A stretch of 64,000 bases of DNA from Occultella gossypii (GTDB lineage Bacteria; Actinomycetota; Actinomycetes; Actinomycetales; Beutenbergiaceae), in assembly GCF_019947135.1 (NCBI RefSeq), contig NZ_JAGSHT010000001.1:124001-188000 (forward strand), given 5' to 3'. The position numbers and the translations under genes are program-made. Position 1 is the first letter of the stretch. Each line of letters opens with the position of its first letter. The notes under the pieces were generated by a model that worked only from the letters and a program-made list of their open reading frames with translations, was not told where the DNA came from and searched no databases. Of the stretch, positions 55,137-64,000 are shown one piece after another.

Positions 55137-56342
55137 GTGCTACATATCGGCCTCACCGGGGGCATCGCCGCCGGCAAGTCCACGATCGCCGCGGTCCTCA
55201 CCGACCTGGGCGCCCACCTGATCGACGCGGACGTGATCGCCCGCGAGGTGGTCGAGCCGGGCACGCCGGGCTTGTACGCCGTGGCCGGGGCGTTCGGCGA
55301 CGATATATTGACGGCCGACGGCACCCTGGACCGGCCCGCTCTCGGCCGGGTGATCTTCGGTGACGACGCCGCCCGGGCCCGGCTGAACGCCATCGTGCAC
55401 CCGCTCGTCGGCGAGGCCACGAAGGCCCGGGTGCGGGCGCTGCCGTCGGACGCGATCGTGGTCCACGACGTCCCGCTCATCGTGGAGAACGGCCTCGCGG
55501 CCAACTACCACTTGGTCCTGGTGGTGGGCGCGTCCGAGGACGTGCGCCTGAACCGGCTGGTCACCGACCGCGGCATGACGCCCGAGGACGCCCGGGCGCG
55601 CATCGCGGCTCAGGCCGACGACGGTGCCCGGCGCCGGGTCGCCGACGTATGGATCGACAACGAACGACGTCCGGACGAGGTGCGCACCGCCGTCGGGCAG
55701 TTGTGGAGGAGACGGATCGCGCCGTACGCGCGCAACCTCGAGGCGGGTGCCGTGGCGGCCCGATCCGGGCCGGCACTGCTGTTCGAACCGCCCGAGCCGC
55801 CGCGTACCTGGGTGGCGCAGGCGGACCAGATCCTCGCCCGGCTGCGCCGCGCCGGCGGGGAACGGATCCGCTCGGCGGAGCACATCGGGTCCACCGCCGT
55901 GCCGGGGCTGGCGGCCAAGGACGTGCTCGACCTGCAGCTCGGTGTGGACACCCTCGCGGATGCGGACCGGATCGCCGAGGCGCTAGGCCGGGCCGGGTTC
56001 CCCGTGCGGGCGGGGGAGTGGGCAGACACCCCGAAGCCGAACGAACCCGATCCCCGCCGGTGGGACAAGCGGCTGCACGGCAACGCGGATCCGGGCCGGG
56101 CGGTGAACCTGCACGTGCGGGTGGTGGGCGGACCTGCCTGGACCTACGCCCTGGCCTTCCGGGACTGGCTCCGCGCCGACGATGCCGCACGCGAGGAATA
56201 CGCGGCACTGAAGCGCCGAACCGCGGCCGGCACCGCCGACACCCGCGCCTACGCGGCCGCGAAGGAGCCCTGGTTCACCCAGGTCTGGCCCCGCCTGCAG
56301 GAGTGGGTCGCCGCCGAACGGTGGCAACCACCGGCCCTGTGA
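55137..56342 (+). CDS. coaE: dephospho-CoA kinase fused to a GrpB/UPF0157 domain
   Basis: The first 200 residues are CoaE, the last step of coenzyme A synthesis: P-loop GLTGGIAAGKST (residues about 5-16), HLIDADVIAREVV, and VVHDVPLIVENGL. From about residue 215 a GrpB-like domain follows with IRSAEHIGSTAVPGLAAKDVLDLQL and NLHVRVVGG, nucleotidyltransferase-fold features. The two-domain form is known in actinobacteria. The activity of the second domain is unknown. Confidence 0.95.
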   Translation: MLHIGLTGGIAAGKSTIAAVLTDLGAHLIDADVIAREVVEPGTPGLYAVAGAFGDDILTADGTLDRPALGRVIFGDDAARARLNAIVHPLVGEATKARVRALPSDAIVVHDVPLIVENGLAANYHLVLVVGASEDVRLNRLVTDRGMTPEDARARIAAQADDGARRRVADVWIDNERRPDEVRTAVGQLWRRRIAPYARNLEAGAVAARSGPALLFEPPEPPRTWVAQADQILARLRRAGGERIRSAEHIGSTAVPGLAAKDVLDLQLGVDTLADADRIAEALGRAGFPVRAGEWADTPKPNEPDPRRWDKRLHGNADPGRAVNLHVRVVGGPAWTYALAFRDWLRADDAAREEYAALKRRTAAGTADTRAYAAAKEPWFTQVWPRLQEWVAAERWQPPAL

Positions 56343-56353
56343 TCGACGCATCG

Positions 56354-56391
56354 GCGCTCCCGTGCGCGACCGGTGATCGGCACGGGAGCGC
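56354..56391. terminator. bidirectional terminator between coaE and the OsmC gene
   Basis: A perfect 12-bp stem (arms 56354-56365 and 56380-56391) with a 14-nt loop lies between the two convergent stops. Confidence 0.82.
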
Positions 56392-56415
56392 AGTGCGCTT
56401 ATGCGGTGAGCTGGG

Positions 56416-56853
56416 TCAGGCGAGCGACGCCGTCAGCGTGATCTCGGTGGCAGCGAGGGCCTTCGACACCGGGCAGCCCTCCTTCGCCGCGACGGCGAGC
56501 TTCTGGAAGTCCTCTTCCGAGAGGTTGTCGACCGTTGCCGACACGGTCAGGTGGATGCCGGTGATCGCGGCCCCGCCCTCGGCGCCCGGGTCGAAGGTGA
56601 CCTTCGCTCCGGTGTTGATCTGCGTCGGCGGGGTGCCGTTGGAGTCGAGCACGTTCGAGAACGCCATCGAGTAGCACGCGGCGTGCGCGGCACCGATGAG
56701 CTCCTCGGGGTTGGTGGTGCCGCCGTTCTCCTCGGTACGGGCCTTCCAGTTGATGTCGAACGTCGCGAGCTTGGAGCTGTCCAGGCTCGCTGAGCCCGAC
56801 CCCTGGAACAGGTTCCCGGACCAGGATGCGCTTGCGCGGCTGACGAGTGCCAT
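56416..56853 (-). CDS. OsmC/Ohr-family peroxiredoxin
   Basis: 145 residues. The two redox cysteines are C60 (AAHAACYSMAF) and C127 (AKEGCPVSKAL), as in OsmC-type thiol peroxidases that reduce organic hydroperoxides. An AAGGAGGAAA ribosome site precedes the ATG. Length and motif order fit OsmC rather than Ohr. Confidence 0.92.
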   Translation of the reverse strand: MALVSRASASWSGNLFQGSGSASLDSSKLATFDINWKARTEENGGTTNPEELIGAAHAACYSMAFSNVLDSNGTPPTQINTGAKVTFDPGAEGGAAITGIHLTVSATVDNLSEEDFQKLAVAAKEGCPVSKALAATEITLTASLA

Positions 56854-56943
56854 CTGTCGATTTCCTCCTTCGCCCGCCCGGACGTTCCGTGCGCGGCGTC
56901 GTGAGCCAGTCTGCCTCGCCGGCCGCCTTCGCGACAGCGCGGT

Positions 56944-57639
56944 TCACGACCCGGGCACACCGACGTGATCGCGGAGGAATCGGGCGACGTCCGCCAGCTC
57001 GGCGGCGGCGACGCCGTGGCCCGCCCCGGGGTACCGGCGCTCGGTGAGGTCGACGTGTGAGGTGAGGAACGCCGTCGTGCGCATCACGGCGTCCGCGGTG
57101 ATGACCGGATCGGCATCGTCACGGCCCCAGAACACCGGCGGGCGGATCTGCGAGAGGGCCTCGTCCCCGGCCACCAACCCACCGGCGGTGAAGCCGGACA
57201 GGACGACGCCGCACGCGTAGTCCTCGGGGTTGTGGCGCAGCAGGTGGGTCACCATCGCGCCGCCCTGGGAGAATCCCAGCAGGGCCACGGGCCCCGGTGT
57301 ACGGACCCGCGCGTGCGTGTGCTCCAGCCACCGGCGGATGCCCCGCACACCGGCATCCAGGTAGGCGGGGTCCGGCCGGCCGGGGTCGGTGATCGGGAAC
57401 CAGGCGTAGCCGCGGCCGGCCCCGACGTCGACCGGCAGCGGTGCCCGCAGGCTGGCGATCACGAACTCCGCCGGCAGGTGCGGCATCAGGCCGGCGAGGT
57501 CGGCCTCGTTGGAGCCGAAGCCGTGCAGCAGGACGAGCAGCGGCCGCTCGTCGAGGGCGGCGTTGACCCGGTTCTGTGGTACCGACCAGACGGTCGCCCC
57601 GGCGTCCAGCGGCAGGGTCTCGGGGCGCAGTGTCGACAT
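56944..57639 (-). CDS. phospholipase/carboxylesterase-family alpha/beta hydrolase
   Basis: 231 residues. The nucleophile elbow is [10 protein letters not shown] (catalytic Ser), the acid is probably the Asp in [12 protein letters not shown], and the His is GAGHGV. The oxyanion strand is [15 protein letters not shown]. Belongs to the small esterase group (abhydrolase_2) with short-acyl substrates. It starts at MSTLRPETL and lies divergent from uvrB, 85 bp away. Confidence 0.88.
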   Translation of the reverse strand: MSTLRPETLPLDAGATVWSVPQNRVNAALDERPLLVLLHGFGSNEADLAGLMPHLPAEFVIASLRAPLPVDVGAGRGYAWFPITDPGRPDPAYLDAGVRGIRRWLEHTHARVRTPGPVALLGFSQGGAMVTHLLRHNPEDYACGVVLSGFTAGGLVAGDEALSQIRPPVFWGRDDADPVITADAVMRTTAFLTSHVDLTERRYPGAGHGVAAAELADVARFLRDHVGVPGS

Positions 57640-57712
57640 GGCGGAAGTCTGGCACGCCTGCGTTCGGCCGACGGCGTACCGGTGCCGATCGATGAATGTC
57701 ACCGGTCCGACG

Positions 57713-57718
57713 TACCTT
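57713..57718 (+). promoter_or_regulatory. -10 element of uvrB, leaderless
   Basis: TACCTT lies 6 nt before the ATG at 57725. No ribosome site is seen. Confidence 0.45.
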
Positions 57719-57724
57719 TGTGTC

Positions 57725-59815
57725 ATGCGCCCTGTCACCGATCTGCAACGGACCGTCGCCCCGTTCGAGGTGATCTCCGAGTACACCCCCTCGGGGGACC
57801 AGCCGACCGCCATCGCCGACCTCACGGAGCGGTTGAAGGCCGGGGAGAAGGACGTGGTGCTCCTCGGGGCCACCGGTACCGGGAAGTCGGCGACCACGGC
57901 CTGGCTGATCGAGCAGGTGCAGCGGCCCACGTTGGTGATGGCGCCGAACAAGACCCTGGCCGCCCAGCTGGCCAACGAGTTCCGCGAGCTCCTGCCGAAC
58001 AACGCCGTCGAGTACTTCGTCTCCTACTACGACTACTACCAGCCCGAGGCGTACGTCCCGCAGTCGGACACCTACATCGAGAAGGACTCCTCGATCAATG
58101 ACGAGGTCGAGCGGCTGCGGCACTCGGCTACGAACAACCTGCTCACCCGGCGCGACGTCATCGTGGTCGCGTCGGTGTCCTGCATCTACGGTCTTGGCAC
58201 CCCGCAGGAGTACGTGGACCGGATGGTGCCGCTGCGGGTCGGGGACAGCATCGACCGCGACGACCTGCTCCGCCACTTCGTGACCATGCAGTACACCCGC
58301 AACGACATGGCCTTCACCCGGGGCACGTTCCGGGTCCGCGGGGACACGATCGAGATCATCCCGGTGTACGAGGAGCTCGCGATCCGGATCGAGATGTTCG
58401 GGGACGAGATCGAGTCCATCCAGACGCTGAACCCGCTCACCGGCGAGGTGGTGCGCTCGGAGACCGAGACGCACCTGTTCCCGGCCACCCACTACGTGGC
58501 CGGACCGGAGCGGATGGAGCGGGCCATCGGGACGATCGAGGTCGAGCTCGCCGAGCGCCTGGCCGAGTTCGAGGCGCAGGGCAAGCTCCTGGAAGCGCAG
58601 CGGCTGCGGATGCGCACCACCTACGACATCGAGATGATGCGCCAGATCGGATCCTGCTCGGGGATCGAGAACTACTCACGGCACATCGACGGGCGCGAGG
58701 CCGGCTCCGCCCCGCACACACTGCTGGACTACTTCCCCGAGGACTTCCTGCTCGTCATCGACGAGTCGCACGTGACCGTGCCGCAGATCGGGGCGATGTT
58801 CGAGGGGGACTCCTCGCGCAAACGCACCCTGGTGGAACACGGGTTCCGGCTGCCGAGCGCGATGGACAACAGGCCGCTGCGCTGGGAGGAGTTCCTGGAC
58901 CGGATCGGGCAGACCGTGTACCTGTCCGCCACCCCGGGCTCCTACGAGCTGTCCCAGTCCGACGGCGTCGTCGAGCAGATCATCCGGCCCACCGGGCTGG
59001 TGGACCCGAAGGTGGTGGTCAAGCCGACCCAGGGTCAGATCGACGACCTGCTCGCCGAGATTCGGGAGCGAGCGGGCCGCGACGAGCGGGTGCTCGTCAC
59101 CACGCTCACCAAGAAGATGGCCGAGGACCTCACCGACTACTTCCTGGAACGGGACGTGCGGGTGCGTTACCTGCACTCTGAGGTGGACACGCTGCGTCGG
59201 GTGGAGCTGCTCCGCGAGCTGCGCTCGGGGGTGTTCGACGTGCTCGTCGGGATCAACCTCCTGCGCGAGGGTCTCGACCTCCCGGAGGTGTCCCTGGTGA
59301 GCATCCTGGACGCGGACAAGGAGGGCTTCCTGCGCTCGTCCACATCCCTGATCCAGACCATCGGGCGGGCCGCGCGGAACGTGTCCGGCGAGGTGCACAT
59401 GTACGCGGACTCGATCACACCGTCCATGAAGATGGCTCTGGAGGAGACCGACCGGCGCCGGGAGAAGCAGGTCGCCTACAACACGGCGAACGGCATCGAC
59501 CCCACCCCGCTGCGCAAGCGGATCGGGGACATCACCGAACTGCTCGCCCGCGAGGAGATCGACACCAAGGAGCTCCTGGCCGGTGGCTACCGTCAGCAGG
59601 GCAAGGGACGCGGCGGGAAGGCGTCTGCGCCCACGTCCACCCGGGAGAAGCTCGCGGGGGCGGCGGCGTCGGATCTCGCGGACCTCATCCAGGAACTGAA
59701 CGATCAGATGCACGCGGCCGCGGAGGAACTGCAGTTCGAGCTCGCGGCCCGGCTCCGGGACGAGGTCTCGGACCTCAAGAAGGAGCTGCGGCAGATGATG
59801 CAGGCGACGGCCTGA
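57725..59815 (+). CDS. uvrB: excinuclease ABC subunit B
   Basis: UvrB verifies damage and loads UvrC in nucleotide-excision repair. 696 residues: Walker [16 protein letters not shown] (about 43-57), [17 protein letters not shown] with the beta-hairpin, helicase motifs [11 protein letters not shown] and [25 protein letters not shown], and a C-terminal UVR coiled-coil ([24 protein letters not shown]). Complete. Confidence 0.97.
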   Translation: MRPVTDLQRTVAPFEVISEYTPSGDQPTAIADLTERLKAGEKDVVLLGATGTGKSATTAWLIEQVQRPTLVMAPNKTLAAQLANEFRELLPNNAVEYFVSYYDYYQPEAYVPQSDTYIEKDSSINDEVERLRHSATNNLLTRRDVIVVASVSCIYGLGTPQEYVDRMVPLRVGDSIDRDDLLRHFVTMQYTRNDMAFTRGTFRVRGDTIEIIPVYEELAIRIEMFGDEIESIQTLNPLTGEVVRSETETHLFPATHYVAGPERMERAIGTIEVELAERLAEFEAQGKLLEAQRLRMRTTYDIEMMRQIGSCSGIENYSRHIDGREAGSAPHTLLDYFPEDFLLVIDESHVTVPQIGAMFEGDSSRKRTLVEHGFRLPSAMDNRPLRWEEFLDRIGQTVYLSATPGSYELSQSDGVVEQIIRPTGLVDPKVVVKPTQGQIDDLLAEIRERAGRDERVLVTTLTKKMAEDLTDYFLERDVRVRYLHSEVDTLRRVELLRELRSGVFDVLVGINLLREGLDLPEVSLVSILDADKEGFLRSSTSLIQTIGRAARNVSGEVHMYADSITPSMKMALEETDRRREKQVAYNTANGIDPTPLRKRIGDITELLAREEIDTKELLAGGYRQQGKGRGGKASAPTSTREKLAGAAASDLADLIQELNDQMHAAAEELQFELAARLRDEVSDLKKELRQMMQATA

Positions 59816-59860
59816 GACCGCGGCCGTCCCGCATTGCGGTGGCGTCGGGGGACACGACCG

Positions 59861-61654
59861 TCACGGCGCCAGCGTTGTGATCACCCACTCCGCCGTGGTC
59901 CAGTCCTGCGCGGACACCGCGGCGGCGTCCGCGTCGAGGGTGGCGGGATCCAGGGTCAGCCCGCGGCTGGTGTCGGCGCCCAGCTCGGCCTGCTGCATCT
60001 GCTGGGCGTCGAACTCCACCGTGCTGACGAACAACTTGAGGACATCCACGGCTCGGGACCGGCCCGGGGCCACCGTCATCCGGACCGTCGGCTCACCGGT
60101 GGCGTCGAGGACCCAGGCCTCCTCGCCGGCCCCGAGCCAGGCGCCGCCCCCGGGCAGCAACGGCACCACACCGTGGTCCTGGGTGAGCGCGAACAGGGCG
60201 CAGAACAGCGTGGGCCCGAGCCGGTTGACAACCCGGATCCGCGCCGGCGCCCACCGTTGCCCGGGTGGGCATCGCACCTCCACGGTGCCGTCCACGGGTA
60301 GCGGGGTGCCGTCCGGCTGCTCGACGGCGACGTCGACCGTCCCCACGGGGATCGTGGTGCCCGGGTTGCGCCGGTCGAGCAGGTCGTGCCAGCGACCGAT
60401 GTGTGCCGCCCGGGCCGGATCGCCGCCCGCGTCGCCGGCGCCTTCGCCGGCCGGGCCGCCGCCCGGGTCGCCGGTGCTCGTGCGGCCACCGGCCGCGCCG
60501 GCACCCGCCGTGCCGTGGCCTTCGGGCCCGCCCGGGGCGGTGCCCGCCCGGCCCACGCTCGCGCGATAGGTGCGTGCCGGATCGAGGGCACCCTCGCCGT
60601 CGGTGATCCGGACGTCGCTCTCACCGACCCGCACCGCGCTGAGGACGCCCCGCGCGAGCGGACCGGCCGAGGCCGGCGAGGCACCGCCCTGCGCCGCGCC
60701 GATCGGGAACAGCGCGATCTCCGTGCGGCCGACGGCGATGTCCGGGAGTCCGTGCACCACGCCGCCGTCGAGCAGCCACCGACCACCGCGGATGCTCACC
60801 GTGAACGGGTGCGCGGCCAGCACCGCGGCGCCGCCGAGGAACGGTTTGTCGAGGTCTCCCGGCTCGGCCACCTCGAGCTGCGGGCTCTGATCGGCGACCA
60901 GATCCAGGGTGGCAGCGCTGCACATCCGGTGGATGTCCCGATAGGAGAGCGGCCCGATCGCGCCCGTGAGGGCCCGCTCGAGGCCGGCCGACAGCACCCC
61001 GCGGGTGACACCCCGCACCGGTCGCTCCTTGGCCTTCTGGTCCGAGCGGCACGCGGACAACGCCACCCAGCGCGCGGCCGGCTTCGCATCGCCCAATCCT
61101 CTGGTGGTCGTCAGGGACAGGCTCACGCCCGGCGGGCGGATCCGGTCGTCCGCGGGCGCCGCGCGGACGCCGCCGGTGGCATCGTCGTCGACCGTGCGGG
61201 TCCCGCCCCCCGAGTGGCAGCAGTCCAGCACGGCGAGCACGTGGCCGCCGCGCCGCGCGGCCAGGCCGAGCAACTGCGCGAGCTCCTTGTCCGCCAGGTC
61301 GAACACGTCGGGGGTCCGGGCGTCGTAGGGGACCAGGGTCTCGATGAGTCGATCGGGCTCAGCGTGCCAGCTCGACTCGGGGGCCCGCTCCTGGGAGCCG
61401 TGCCCGCTGTACCAGAACACGGCGACGTCGTCGGGCCCGGTGCGGCCGAGGTGCTCGAAGAACGTGGCGATCAGGGCCTCCCGGGTCGCCTCGGCGTCAC
61501 GCAGGGTGCGCACCTCCAGCGCGGCGCCCGTGGACTCCGCGCGCACTCGCAGGACCTGCTCGGCCGCCGCGACGTCGTTGCCGCAGCCCGCGAGAGGCGT
61601 GATCGCGAGGTAGTCGTCGATACCCACGAGAAGTGCCCGGACGGTGCCGGCCAT
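59861..61654 (-). CDS. caspase-family (C14) protease with C-terminal extension
   Basis: 597 residues. The caspase core (about 1-270) has RALLVGIDDYL, H85 in FWYSGHGSQ and C146 in VLDCCHSGG, with a classic DxCHSG motif. A Gly/Ala/Pro-rich linker (about 365-430) separates it from a beta-rich C-terminal domain (about 440-597) containing VPLLPGGGAWLGAGEEAWVLD. No signal peptide or membrane helix. It is divergent from the CHAT gene and converges with uvrB. Such metacaspase-like proteins cut after basic or acidic residues; specificity here is unknown. Confidence 0.87.
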   Translation of the reverse strand: MAGTVRALLVGIDDYLAITPLAGCGNDVAAAEQVLRVRAESTGAALEVRTLRDAEATREALIATFFEHLGRTGPDDVAVFWYSGHGSQERAPESSWHAEPDRLIETLVPYDARTPDVFDLADKELAQLLGLAARRGGHVLAVLDCCHSGGGTRTVDDDATGGVRAAPADDRIRPPGVSLSLTTTRGLGDAKPAARWVALSACRSDQKAKERPVRGVTRGVLSAGLERALTGAIGPLSYRDIHRMCSAATLDLVADQSPQLEVAEPGDLDKPFLGGAAVLAAHPFTVSIRGGRWLLDGGVVHGLPDIAVGRTEIALFPIGAAQGGASPASAGPLARGVLSAVRVGESDVRITDGEGALDPARTYRASVGRAGTAPGGPEGHGTAGAGAAGGRTSTGDPGGGPAGEGAGDAGGDPARAAHIGRWHDLLDRRNPGTTIPVGTVDVAVEQPDGTPLPVDGTVEVRCPPGQRWAPARIRVVNRLGPTLFCALFALTQDHGVVPLLPGGGAWLGAGEEAWVLDATGEPTVRMTVAPGRSRAVDVLKLFVSTVEFDAQQMQQAELGADTSRGLTLDPATLDADAAAVSAQDWTTAEWVITTLAP

Positions 61655-61821
61655 GCGTTCCTCCCTGATCGCCGGCGGTGATGCTCCAGTCTCGCGCGAT
61701 CGGCCCTGCCGCGACGGGTGATTCGGTGCGCATCCCCGGGTGAATCGGCCGGTTCGCGGGAATCACACGGTATTTCGCTGTGCCGGTTGCGCAGCGGTCG
61801 GACAATGGAACCGAGCCGCCT

Positions 61822-61845
61822 TCGGCGTTCACCGGTGAACGCCGA
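61822..61845. promoter_or_regulatory. 24-bp perfect palindrome upstream of the CHAT gene
   Basis: Centre ACCGGT, symmetric over 24 bases, 22 bp before the GTG of the CHAT gene and within the gap between the two divergent proteases. The position suits an operator for a dimeric regulator or a leader hairpin. Confidence 0.6.
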
Positions 61846-61867
61846 CCGCGGAGCGGAGGTGTTACTC

Positions 61868-64000
61868 GTGCGTGCATATCTCGATCTGGATCTGGCCCTC
61901 GTCTCCGACCGCGGAGGCGCGGTGCAGGCGCGCGTCACGAGTTCGCCCGCAGGCGTTGCGGAGGCCGCGTTCGAGCTGCCTGTCACCCCCATGGAGCTGG
62001 CGCGATTCCTGGTCGCCACCGGCCCCGCACGAACGCCGGCGCGAGGCATCTCGCTGAGCCCGAGTCCGGTGGACCTCCAGGACATCGGCGGCCGGCTCAA
62101 CGACGCGATTTTCGCCGGTGACATCCGGGCCTGCTTCCAGCGCAGCCTCGCGCTCGCCGAGCAGCAGGGGAAGGGGCTGCGGATCCGGCTCAACCTGAGC
62201 GGTGCCCCGGACCTGGCCGGCGTCCCCTGGGAGTACCTGTACTCGCACGCGCTGAGCCGGTTCCTCACCCTCTCCACCGACACCCCGCTGGTGCGCTTCC
62301 TGGACACCCCGGCGCGGTCCACGCCGTCCGGGCTGGACCCGCCGCTCCGCGTCCTCGTGATGATCTCCAGCCCGAGTGACGCCGCCCAACTGGATGTGCA
62401 GCGCGAGGCGGAACTGCTCCGCACGACGACGGCGGACCTGACCGCGGCCGGTTCGCTCGAGCTGGTGTTCCTCGACTCCGCGACCCTGACCGGGCTGCAG
62501 CACGCGATCTATCAGCGCTTCCACGTCTTCCACTTCATCGGGCACGGCGGTTTCGACCGGGCCGCGGGCACCGGGGTCCTCGTCCTGGAGCGCGAGGACG
62601 GCACCTCCCACCTGGTCTCCGCCGCCAAGCTGGGCACACTCCTGCACGATGCCAAGAGCTGCCAGCTCGCGGTGCTGAACGCGTGCGAGGGTGCGCAGAC
62701 GTCGGGCCAGGACGTCTTCTCCGGCGTCGGGCAGACGTTGGTCCGGCAGGGGCTGCCGGCGGTGGTTGCGATGCAGTCGGAGATCTCCGACCGCGCCGCG
62801 GTCGCCTTCTCGCACGAGTTCTACTACGTGCTCGCGAGCGGTCGCTCGGTCGAGGAGGCGGTCGTCGAGGCGCGCAAGGCCATCTACCTCACCTACGAGG
62901 ACTCCGAGTGGGGCACCCCGGTGCTGTTGCGGTCCGCGGCCGAGGAGCAGCCGTTCCTGCTCACCCGGCCGGCTGCCCTGCCCACCCGGGACCAGCACTG
63001 GGCCGCGATGCGCGCCGCCGCCCAGGAGGCGGCCGCTGCGGGCTCCGACCGCGTCGCGGTGCCGTTGCTGCAGCAGCTGGTCGCCGAGAACCCCGATGAC
63101 GACGGGGCGACGGCGTTGCTCGCCCGGGTGCAGACCGACGCACGCGCCGATGCCAGCCATGACCCCGCCCAGCGGGTCCGGCCCGACGGGCGTGCGGATG
63201 CTCCGGTCCAGCCGGGCCCGCAGCCGCGCGACCAGGCGTCCCGGCCCGCCCCGCCGGCACCGCCGGCACCGTTCCCACCCGTCGGCCCGAGGACGCCGCG
63301 CCCAGACCCACGCCGACGGCGCCGGCTCACCACCGCCGTCGTGCTCACCGTGGCTCTCGGGTTCGCGGGCGTCGGTGGCTATGCGGTGTGGCGGTCGGTC
63401 CAGCCGACCGATTCCGCGAGCGGGGCGAGTCCGAGTGTGGAGCAGGCCTACGTGGTCACCGCGTGCGGCGAGGAGGCAGAGCTGCCCGATCCGAGCCCGG
63501 ACCTCGTCAGCATCCCGTGTGCCCTGCAGGCGCCGGTGATGGACGGGGACATGTCGGACTGGGGGGACGTGCCGGCCTGGCACGCGAGCGAGACGGTGTA
63601 CGCGAACCCCGAGGATGCCGGCGCCGCCGACTTCGCGAGCGCCTGGTACCTGGTGTGGACCAGGGACTTCCTGTTCGTCCATGTCGAGGTCCTGGACCCC
63701 GTGCCGACGCCGGTCGACCCGTACTCCCCGTCCGCGTTCTGGGAGGGGGACGGGGTCTCGTTCGAGTTCGGCTCGGACCCTCGCGCACTCGCCGACACCG
63801 AACGGCTGCGTCCCGATGACCTGCACGTGCTGCTCGGGGTCACCGCGGAGCGGGTGCTCACCGCCGCGAACGCCCCGGGCGGGCGGGGCACGTTCGAGGC
63901 CGCGATCGGAGATCTCGGCGTCGACACCGGGCTGCAGTTCACCGAGCAGGGCTACCTCATCGAGGCGGCCTTTCCGTGGAGCACTCTGAACGTGGCCTCG
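61868..64000 (+). CDS. CHAT protease with one membrane helix and CBM9-like domain (3' end missing)
   Basis: 711 residues are visible and the frame is open at the window end. Residues about 100-365 hold a CHAT domain: H226 in FHFIGHGGF and C273 in VLNACEGAQ. A Pro/Arg-rich linker (about 420-485) leads to one membrane helix (about 489-510). Beyond it is a CBM9/DOMON-like domain (MDGDMSDWGDVPAWHAS, FVHVEV, FWEGDGVSFEF) that should face outside. The GTG is chosen for the AGCGGAGG site 8 nt upstream; GTG 61859 is in frame. A membrane-tethered sensor protease is the natural reading. Confidence 0.85.
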   Translation, partial: MRAYLDLDLALVSDRGGAVQARVTSSPAGVAEAAFELPVTPMELARFLVATGPARTPARGISLSPSPVDLQDIGGRLNDAIFAGDIRACFQRSLALAEQQGKGLRIRLNLSGAPDLAGVPWEYLYSHALSRFLTLSTDTPLVRFLDTPARSTPSGLDPPLRVLVMISSPSDAAQLDVQREAELLRTTTADLTAAGSLELVFLDSATLTGLQHAIYQRFHVFHFIGHGGFDRAAGTGVLVLEREDGTSHLVSAAKLGTLLHDAKSCQLAVLNACEGAQTSGQDVFSGVGQTLVRQGLPAVVAMQSEISDRAAVAFSHEFYYVLASGRSVEEAVVEARKAIYLTYEDSEWGTPVLLRSAAEEQPFLLTRPAALPTRDQHWAAMRAAAQEAAAAGSDRVAVPLLQQLVAENPDDDGATALLARVQTDARADASHDPAQRVRPDGRADAPVQPGPQPRDQASRPAPPAPPAPFPPVGPRTPRPDPRRRRRLTTAVVLTVALGFAGVGGYAVWRSVQPTDSASGASPSVEQAYVVTACGEEAELPDPSPDLVSIPCALQAPVMDGDMSDWGDVPAWHASETVYANPEDAGAADFASAWYLVWTRDFLFVHVEVLDPVPTPVDPYSPSAFWEGDGVSFEFGSDPRALADTERLRPDDLHVLLGVTAERVLTAANAPGGRGTFEAAIGDLGVDTGLQFTEQGYLIEAAFPWSTLNVAS

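Noticed and set aside
59816-59860. Terminator between uvrB and the caspase gene
   Set aside because: Only partial, weak pairing is possible in this short gap.

Overview
The window is 64 kb of very GC-rich DNA, dense with genes. It has GTG starts, ATGA/GTGA gene overlaps, and the conserved actinobacterial order hisI-trpE-(membrane proteins)-trpCBA-lgt ... gltBD-pyk ... ANTAR regulator-polA-rpsA-coaE-uvrB. It is best read as the chromosome of an actinomycete, probably of the Micrococcales; the family cannot be fixed from sequence alone.

Layout. (1) 1-2369: two halves of a heterodimeric ABC exporter, the first cut by the window edge. (2) 2420-10447: hisI, trpE, four small membrane or hypothetical proteins, trpC, trpB, trpA and lgt, nearly all overlapping or closely spaced. 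(3) 10518-18370: glutamate synthase gltB-gltD behind a GlnR-type box, then pyruvate kinase with a strong terminator. (4) 18395-21986: five tandem paralogous secreted lipoproteins of unknown function. (5) 22091-31288: accessory envelope genes, namely a holin-like membrane protein, a pseudokinase fused to an LPG-synthase-like membrane domain, a beta-lactamase with a divergent LysR regulator and a BlaB-like SxxK protein, a SUMF1-domain protein, a lipoprotein, a DUF1345 protein and a cupin. (6) 31362-32862: a voltage-gated-type cation channel and a flavodoxin-like protein. (7) 33080-41331: a sugar or sugar-acid catabolic and import cluster (FAH hydrolase, RpiR regulator, two Gfo/Idh/MocA dehydrogenases, binding protein plus two permeases without an ATPase, TIM-barrel isomerase) ending next to a minus-strand tRNA. 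(8) 41565-49904: ANTAR response regulator, GNAT, thioesterase, polA, methyltransferase, a frameshifted pfkA, and rpsA. (9) 50034-54438: a disrupted gene and a three-gene operon encoding a caspase-fold protease, an unknown protein and a metallo-beta-lactamase-fold hydrolase. (10) 54455-59815: pcp, coaE-GrpB, OsmC, an esterase and uvrB. (11) 59861-64000: a second caspase-fold protein divergent from a CHAT protease with one membrane segment and an extracytoplasmic CBM9-like domain, cut by the window end.

Working together. The backbone genes supply tryptophan, nitrogen assimilation, glycolysis, lipoprotein maturation, translation and DNA repair. The main candidate for an undescribed system is the caspase/unknown/MBL operon inserted between rpsA and coaE, with a second caspase/CHAT locus only 5.4 kb further on. 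Both look like conflict or signalling proteolysis modules. Secondary candidates are the five-lipoprotein array and the bla locus with its SxxK co-regulator. At least eight genes have a -10-like hexamer 6-8 nt before the start codon, which points to leaderless transcription.
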